This document shows positions 6,311 to 9,884 of a stretch of DNA of 9,884 nucleotides, piece by piece. Origin of the DNA: Acidobacteriaceae bacterium (GTDB lineage: Bacteria > Acidobacteriota > Terriglobia > Terriglobales > Acidobacteriaceae); assembly GCA_025462785.1 (NCBI GenBank), contig JAOAPG010000271.1, forward strand, positions 1-9,884, read 5' to 3'. A model generated the notes under the pieces. That model had not been told where the DNA came from. It saw only the letters and a list, made by a program, of their open reading frames with translations, and searched no databases. The stretch's first letter is position 1, and every line of letters starts with the position of its first letter. The position numbers and the translations under genes are program-made.

Positions 6311-9115
6311 TCAGCCCAGGAATCCCTCCACTACCCCATAAGCCTCGTTTAGCGCCGCATCGAGCGCACCGGGATCTTTTCCTCCCGCTTCCGCCAGATC
6401 AGGACGCCCTCCGCCTTTGCCGCCGACTTTTTGCGCGATAGGACCAATGACTTTCCCCGCTTGCACGCGACCAGTAAGGTCTTTGGTCACTCCAACAATC
6501 AAAGAAACATTCCCGTCATTTGTCGAACCCAGCACCACGACCCCGGATCCGACCTTGTCGCGAAGCTGATCGACCAGGGTTCGCATTTGGCCTCGTTCGA
6601 GATTGTCGACACGGTGGGCAAGTACTTTGATGCCACCCACATCTTTAATTTTGTCGGTTACTGACGCGACAGTAGATGAAGCCGATTTCATACGAGCCTG
6701 ATCGAGTTCCCGTTGGAGACGTTTGATCTCGGCGTCTTTCTTGTCGAGTTCAGATTTCAATGCCTGTGCCGGGGACGCCTCCGCCTCGCGGGTGGTGAAC
6801 GTAGCGACTACGTTTTCCAGAGCGTGATCTTTCTGGAAGTGGCGCAACGATCCTTCTCCGGTAACCGCTTCAATTCGCCGCACTCCGGACGAGACGCTGC
6901 CTTGTTTCAAAATCTTGATTAATCCGATTTCGCCGGTAGCACCCGTGTGCGTGCCTCCGCAGAGCTCGGTTGAGAAATCCCCAATCCTGATCACGCGAAC
7001 GCGGTCGCCATACTTTTCTCCGAACAGCGCCATGGCGTGATACTCGTTTATAGCAACGTCGATCGGTACATCGGGGATGACTTCCACTTTCTGGTTACGC
7101 AGGACCTCTTTGTTGATGAGGTCTTCAATGTCTTGCAGCTCTTCATCCGCAACTCCGGTAAAGTGCGAGAAGTCAAAACGCAGATGATTGGGAGCGACCA
7201 GCGAGCCTGCCTGCTTCACGTGCTTGCCGAGAACTTCGCGCAATCCGGCTTGCAGAAGGTGAGTAGCAGTGTGATTGCGCATGGTGGACTCGCGAACGCC
7301 GGTATCAACCACGGCATCGACTCTGTCACCGACGCGGATAGCTTGCTTCGCAATAACTTGGTGGGCGCGCACGCCCTGAACCGGAGAGTAGCAGCCCCTC
7401 ACTTCAGCAACGACGGTGTTGTGATCGTCACCGTAGAGCCATCCGCGGTCGCCTACCTGTCCACCAGATTCGGCGTAGAAAGGCGTGTGATCTAGAATGA
7501 TCTCGCCGTTCTCGCCGGACTTTAGCTCTTGCGTGCCTTGTCCATTGTGAACGATGGCAAGAACTTCGCAGTTGTCGGAACGAGTCTGGTGATAGCCTTC
7601 GAACGTGGATTTAGGAAGCTGCTGGTAAGCAGGATTGGCAGTCTGTTTGGCAGCGCCCTTCCAAGAGGCACGCGCGCGCTCGCGCTGTTCTTGCATGGCA
7701 CGGTCGAAGCCTGCGTTATCGAAGGCGATACCTTGGTCTCGGGCGGCATCCTGTATAAAATCGAGCGGCATTCCGAACGTGTCGTAGAGTTTGAAGGCCT
7801 TGTCGCCGGAATACACAGGCTCAGATCGCGGGGCTAGCGAGCCCCAGCCTTCCCAGCTGACCTCCGGACCAAATATCCTCCTCAGCTCATCGAGGCTCGT
7901 GCCTGGATGTGCAGCCAAGTATTTTTCCGCTACCAAAGGCGCAAGGTCTTGACCGAGCTTTCCTAATCCCAAATCCAATGTGTGGGCAAAGCGGGTTTCT
8001 TCAGCGTGCACCACTTTCGACACTCGATCGGCGGTTTCTTTCAACTCCGGATATGCATCTTGCATCAAATCGCGCACTGTGAACACCATCTCATGCAGAA
8101 ATGGCTTCGTCTGACCAAGCAGGCGTCCGTGCGTGATCGCCCTTCGAATAATCTTTCGCAGCACATAACCGCGGCCTTCATTCGACGGCAATACGCCATC
8201 GGAAATCAGAAACGTCGCGGCACGCGAGTGATCCGCGATAACCCGCAGCGAAGCTGCGGATTTTGCCTTAGCTTCTTTCTCAAGCTCCTTTGTGAGCGAA
8301 GTGCCAGTCAACTCCGCAGCCCGCTTAATCAGCGGCTTGAACAAATCCGTATCGTAATTCGACACCACGCGTTGCAGCACTGCCGCCAGCCGCTCCAACC
8401 CCGCCCCCGTATCGATTGACGGCTTTGGTAACGGATTGAGCTTTCCGTTCGCATCGCGGTCGAACTGCATGAACACCAGATTCCAGATTTCGACATACCG
8501 TCCGCAATCGCATGGGAACCTGCAATCAGTGTGTCCTTGCTCGGACGCAATCGCGCCCATATCGTAGTGAATTTCGCTGCATGGACCGCACGGACCCGTA
8601 TCTCCCATCTGCCAGAAATTATCTTTCGCGCCCATCTCGAAAATGCGTTCCTTGGGCACTCCCTGAGCGACCCACAGGTCATAAGCTTCGGCATCGCGCG
8701 GCACGCCGTTCTCGCCTTTGAAGATGGTCACGTAGAGCTTGTCTTTTGGAATGCCGAACCACTCGGGCGAGGTCAGCAACTCCCATGCATAGGCGATCGC
8801 ATCTTTCTTGAAGTAATCACCGAAACTGAAATTGCCGAGCATCTCGAAGAATGTGTGATGGCGATTGGTGAAGCCGACATTTTCGAGATCATTATGTTTT
8901 CCGCCAGCGCGAACGCTCTTCTGCGAAGTTGTCGCCCGGTTGTAGTCTCGCTTTTCAAGGCCGAGAAAGACGTCCTTGAACTGGTTCATCCCAGCATTGG
9001 TGAAGAGCAAACTAGGATCGTTAGCCGGAACGAGCGACGACGAGTGGACCGCTTTGTGTCCGTGCTGGACGAAATAGTCCAGAAATTTGCGGCGAATTTC
9101 AGAGCCGGTCAGCAT
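6311..9115 (-). CDS. alaS: Alanine--tRNA ligase
   Basis: 934 residues, essential cytosolic enzyme that charges tRNA-Ala and edits mischarged Ser/Gly. The aminoacylation domain (about 1-250) starts EIRRKFLDYF and contains SSSLVPANDPSLLFTNAGMN (25-44), FFEMLGNFSFGDYFK (89-103), CGPCSEIHYD (176-185) and DTGAGLER (235-242). The tRNA-recognition region includes PSNEGRGYVLRKIIRRA (310-326). The editing domain has H615-x3-H619 and C719-x3-H723, the Zn/editing site. A short coiled coil (about 785-808) leads to the C-Ala domain with GGGRPDLAEAGG (901-912). It is about 58 residues longer than the E. coli enzyme, partly because of an insertion near 392-436. An in-frame TAA three codons upstream makes this ATG the earliest start; the nearest AAGGA is about 15 bases away, rather far. 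Confidence 0.98.
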   Translation of the reverse strand: MLTGSEIRRKFLDYFVQHGHKAVHSSSLVPANDPSLLFTNAGMNQFKDVFLGLEKRDYNRATTSQKSVRAGGKHNDLENVGFTNRHHTFFEMLGNFSFGDYFKKDAIAYAWELLTSPEWFGIPKDKLYVTIFKGENGVPRDAEAYDLWVAQGVPKERIFEMGAKDNFWQMGDTGPCGPCSEIHYDMGAIASEQGHTDCRFPCDCGRYVEIWNLVFMQFDRDANGKLNPLPKPSIDTGAGLERLAAVLQRVVSNYDTDLFKPLIKRAAELTGTSLTKELEKEAKAKSAASLRVIADHSRAATFLISDGVLPSNEGRGYVLRKIIRRAITHGRLLGQTKPFLHEMVFTVRDLMQDAYPELKETADRVSKVVHAEETRFAHTLDLGLGKLGQDLAPLVAEKYLAAHPGTSLDELRRIFGPEVSWEGWGSLAPRSEPVYSGDKAFKLYDTFGMPLDFIQDAARDQGIAFDNAGFDRAMQEQRERARASWKGAAKQTANPAYQQLPKSTFEGYHQTRSDNCEVLAIVHNGQGTQELKSGENGEIILDHTPFYAESGGQVGDRGWLYGDDHNTVVAEVRGCYSPVQGVRAHQVIAKQAIRVGDRVDAVVDTGVRESTMRNHTATHLLQAGLREVLGKHVKQAGSLVAPNHLRFDFSHFTGVADEELQDIEDLINKEVLRNQKVEVIPDVPIDVAINEYHAMALFGEKYGDRVRVIRIGDFSTELCGGTHTGATGEIGLIKILKQGSVSSGVRRIEAVTGEGSLRHFQKDHALENVVATFTTREAEASPAQALKSELDKKDAEIKRLQRELDQARMKSASSTVASVTDKIKDVGGIKVLAHRVDNLERGQMRTLVDQLRDKVGSGVVVLGSTNDGNVSLIVGVTKDLTGRVQAGKVIGPIAQKVGGKGGGRPDLAEAGGKDPGALDAALNEAYGVVEGFLG

Positions 9116-9164
9116 GAGTTGTTAGCGAATTCCTTTTTGCCTACAAACTTATGTAAATAAATGC

Positions 9165-9184
9165 GTAGTTTAATTCTAAACTAC
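9165..9184. promoter_or_regulatory. Perfect AT-rich palindrome upstream of alaS (operator candidate)
   Basis: GTAGTTTA and TAAACTAC form an 8-bp perfect inverted repeat around four bases, 49 bases before the alaS ATG. It is AT-rich with no T-run, so it reads as a protein-binding site more than a terminator. E. coli AlaRS is known to bind a palindrome at its own promoter; a parallel here is inference. No clear -35/-10 for alaS was found beside it. Confidence 0.45.
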
Positions 9185-9294
9185 TGAGAGACGGTTGGCA
9201 GGGAAGGCGCGCACGCGAAGCCTTGTGCTTAGTGCCTTTATGACAGCCTCCGACTGCGAAGAAGATCAAAAACGACAGGAACTTCGATTCGAGG

Positions 9295-9323
9295 TTTTCA
9301 GTACCGGCAGTGAATGATATTAT
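9295..9323 (+). promoter_or_regulatory. Probable promoter of the tRNA-Asn-like gene
   Basis: TTTTCA (four of six -35 bases), a 17-base spacer and TATTAT (five of six -10 bases) predict a start near 9330, about 22 bases before the tRNA. The rest of the spacer 9185-9294 shows no gene or structure I can support. Confidence 0.45.
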
Positions 9324-9351
9324 TGAAATCGACCGTAAGTCCCGCCAACAC

Positions 9352-9426
9352 TCCTCAGTAGCTCCCTGGCAGCGCATTCGGCTGTTAACCGAAGGGTTGT
9401 AGGGTCGAGGCCTACCTGAGGAGCCA
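9352..9426 (+). tRNA. tRNA-Asn (anticodon GTT), with aberrant D- and T-loop bases
   Basis: A full cloverleaf is visible. The acceptor stem TCCTCAG/CTGAGGA is seven perfect pairs with G73 and an encoded CCA. The anticodon stem TTCGG/CCGAA carries loop CTGTTAA with anticodon GTT at 9384-9386. The T-stem is GTAGG/CCTAC. The D-stem GCTC/GCGC has a T12-C23 mismatch. Normally conserved loop positions differ: A14 is C, G15 is C, and the T-loop reads GTCGAGG, so T54 is G and position 60 is G. These bases make the tertiary elbow (U8-A14, T54-A58), so folding and function are doubtful even though most stems are kept. It could be a functional variant, a decaying extra copy or a tRNA remnant at an integration site. 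An integrase gene ends five bases past the CCA. Confidence 0.75.
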
Positions 9427-9431
9427 TTCTT

Positions 9432-9884
9432 TCAATGGCTTACAGCCGATGGAATTACCTTGGAATTACTTTTCAAGGCTAATCCTGCGATTTTAGCGCC
9501 CGCTTGTTGCATCTCATCAGTCACGATGTCACCGTAAATGTTGAGTGTGGTTTGTATATCGGAGTGCCGCATTAGTTTCTGCTGCACCGTGATAGCAGTT
9601 CCCACCGAATCAAGCCATGAACGATAGGTATGCCGGAAACTGTGGGTCCCGAGCCTTCCAATTCCGGCCGCAGTACTGGCCTCTTGCAGGGCTCGCCAAT
9701 ATCCTGTGTACGAATATGGCAAGCGCCCGAGCTTCACCGGAGAGGGAAACATCCAATCCTCTGAGTTTCGGAACTCGGATGTTTGTTTCCAAGAAGACAA
9801 TACAGAGAGCAATTCCGGATCGAGGTTCATGACTTTGCGAGAGCCCTCCGTTTTCACGGCATCGAGATGCTGATTTACGATTCC
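9432..9884 (-). CDS. Tyrosine recombinase (phage-type integrase), C-terminal part
   Basis: The frame is open to the window edge, so the gene is cut by the window and not shown to be truncated; 150 C-terminal residues are visible. They form the catalytic domain of a tyrosine site-specific recombinase. KTEGSRKV gives the beta-hairpin lysine region, GTHSFRHTYRSWL holds the H-x-x-R pair, LMRHSDIQTTLNIYGD holds the second histidine and the nucleophilic Tyr, and an alpha-helical tail follows. The first catalytic Arg and the N-terminal arm- and core-binding domains lie outside. The GTG near 9857 is an internal codon, since coding sequence with no stop continues upstream of it. Its stop is five bases from the tRNA CCA, with convergent orientation, as in tRNA-integrated elements. 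All visible catalytic residues are intact. Confidence 0.92.
   Translation of the reverse strand, partial: GIVNQHLDAVKTEGSRKVMNLDPELLSVLSSWKQTSEFRNSEDWMFPSPVKLGRLPYSYTGYWRALQEASTAAGIGRLGTHSFRHTYRSWLDSVGTAITVQQKLMRHSDIQTTLNIYGDIVTDEMQQAGAKIAGLALKSNSKVIPSAVSH
9450..9469. repeat. Two 9-bp direct repeats, 11-base period, beside the tRNA/integrase junction
   Basis: TGGAATTAC occurs at 9450-9458 and again at 9461-9469, two bases apart. The copies fall in different codon phases of the integrase 3' end, so the repetition is not explained by repeated amino acids. Spacing of about one helical turn near an att site fits integrase arm-type or excisionase sites, but this is inference. Confidence 0.5.

Larger units (their letters stand above)
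9427..9884. mobile_element. Candidate end of an integrative element inserted at the tRNA-Asn-like gene
   Basis: A tyrosine recombinase gene begins immediately after the tRNA CCA and runs off the window. Integrases of this class commonly insert at tRNA 3' ends and lie next to the junction. The element would extend to the right; its other end and the duplicated att core are not in view, so the exact boundary is unknown. Confidence 0.5.

Noticed and set aside
7037..7495. 152-residue open frame on the + strand
   Set aside because: Antisense to the alaS editing domain, with no recognisable protein features.
8531..9160. 209-residue open frame on the + strand
   Set aside because: It is an antisense shadow of the conserved alaS N-terminal coding region.
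9141..9377. 78-residue open frame on the minus strand
   Set aside because: It runs through the tRNA and its promoter region, has no ribosome binding site or family signature, and would overlap the alaS leader.
9352..9426. Calling the tRNA a plain pseudogene
   Set aside because: Stems, anticodon, CCA and a plausible promoter are all kept, so loss of function is possible but not shown.
1..9884. CRISPR array, riboswitch or T-box
   Set aside because: No regularly spaced repeats were seen, and the spacers before alaS and amt lack recognisable riboswitch or T-box elements.

Overview
The window looks like an ordinary chromosomal segment of a Gram-negative bacterium of moderate GC content. An outer-membrane beta-barrel gene, a diderm-type lipoprotein and the style of several proteins point to the Acidobacteriota, perhaps the Terriglobia. 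These clues are the porin directly before an ammonium transporter with a cleavable-looking signal, the lipoprotein with an Ig-like spacer before a phosphoesterase domain, and an intergenic repeat with ATCCTTCG...AGGATGACA ends. The taxonomic call is inference from sequence style, not from a marker gene.

Layout, left to right. (1) Positions 1-2703 (+): a nitrogen-uptake operon made of the 3' end of a porin-like gene, an Amt ammonium transporter (start reassigned to 577) and a GlnK-type PII protein. A strong hairpin lies between amt and glnK, and a clear intrinsic terminator closes the unit. (2) Positions 2702-4213 (-): a predicted lipoprotein of the phosphoesterase / phospholipase C family. 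(3) Positions 4382-5500 (+), divergent from it: a VanA/PaO-like Rieske oxygenase with complete iron ligands and unknown substrate. (4) Positions 5501-5621: a convergent spacer with an intergenic repeat-like element. (5) Positions 5622-6291 (-): a Phd-type antitoxin and a VapC PIN-domain toxin with their own sigma70-like promoter, predicted to give a leaderless antitoxin mRNA. (6) Positions 6311-9115 (-): full-length alanyl-tRNA synthetase, with a perfect AT-rich palindrome upstream. (7) Positions 9116-9351: a spacer holding that palindrome and a probable tRNA promoter. (8) Positions 9352-9426 (+): a tRNA-Asn(GTT)-like gene with altered D- and T-loop bases. (9) Positions 9432-9884 (-): the C-terminal catalytic part of a tyrosine recombinase that ends five bases from the tRNA CCA and runs off the window. 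This looks like one end of an element integrated in the tRNA gene.

How the genes work together: porin, Amt and GlnK plausibly form an outer-membrane to inner-membrane ammonium route with PII gating. The antitoxin and toxin form one module. The recombinase and tRNA form an integration junction. The phosphoesterase, the Rieske oxygenase and alaS have no clear functional link to each other. I see no convincing undescribed multi-gene system. The points most worth a second look are the abnormal tRNA at the integrase junction, the 9-bp direct repeats beside it, the leaderless toxin-antitoxin promoter and the substituted metal-ligand motif in the phosphoesterase.
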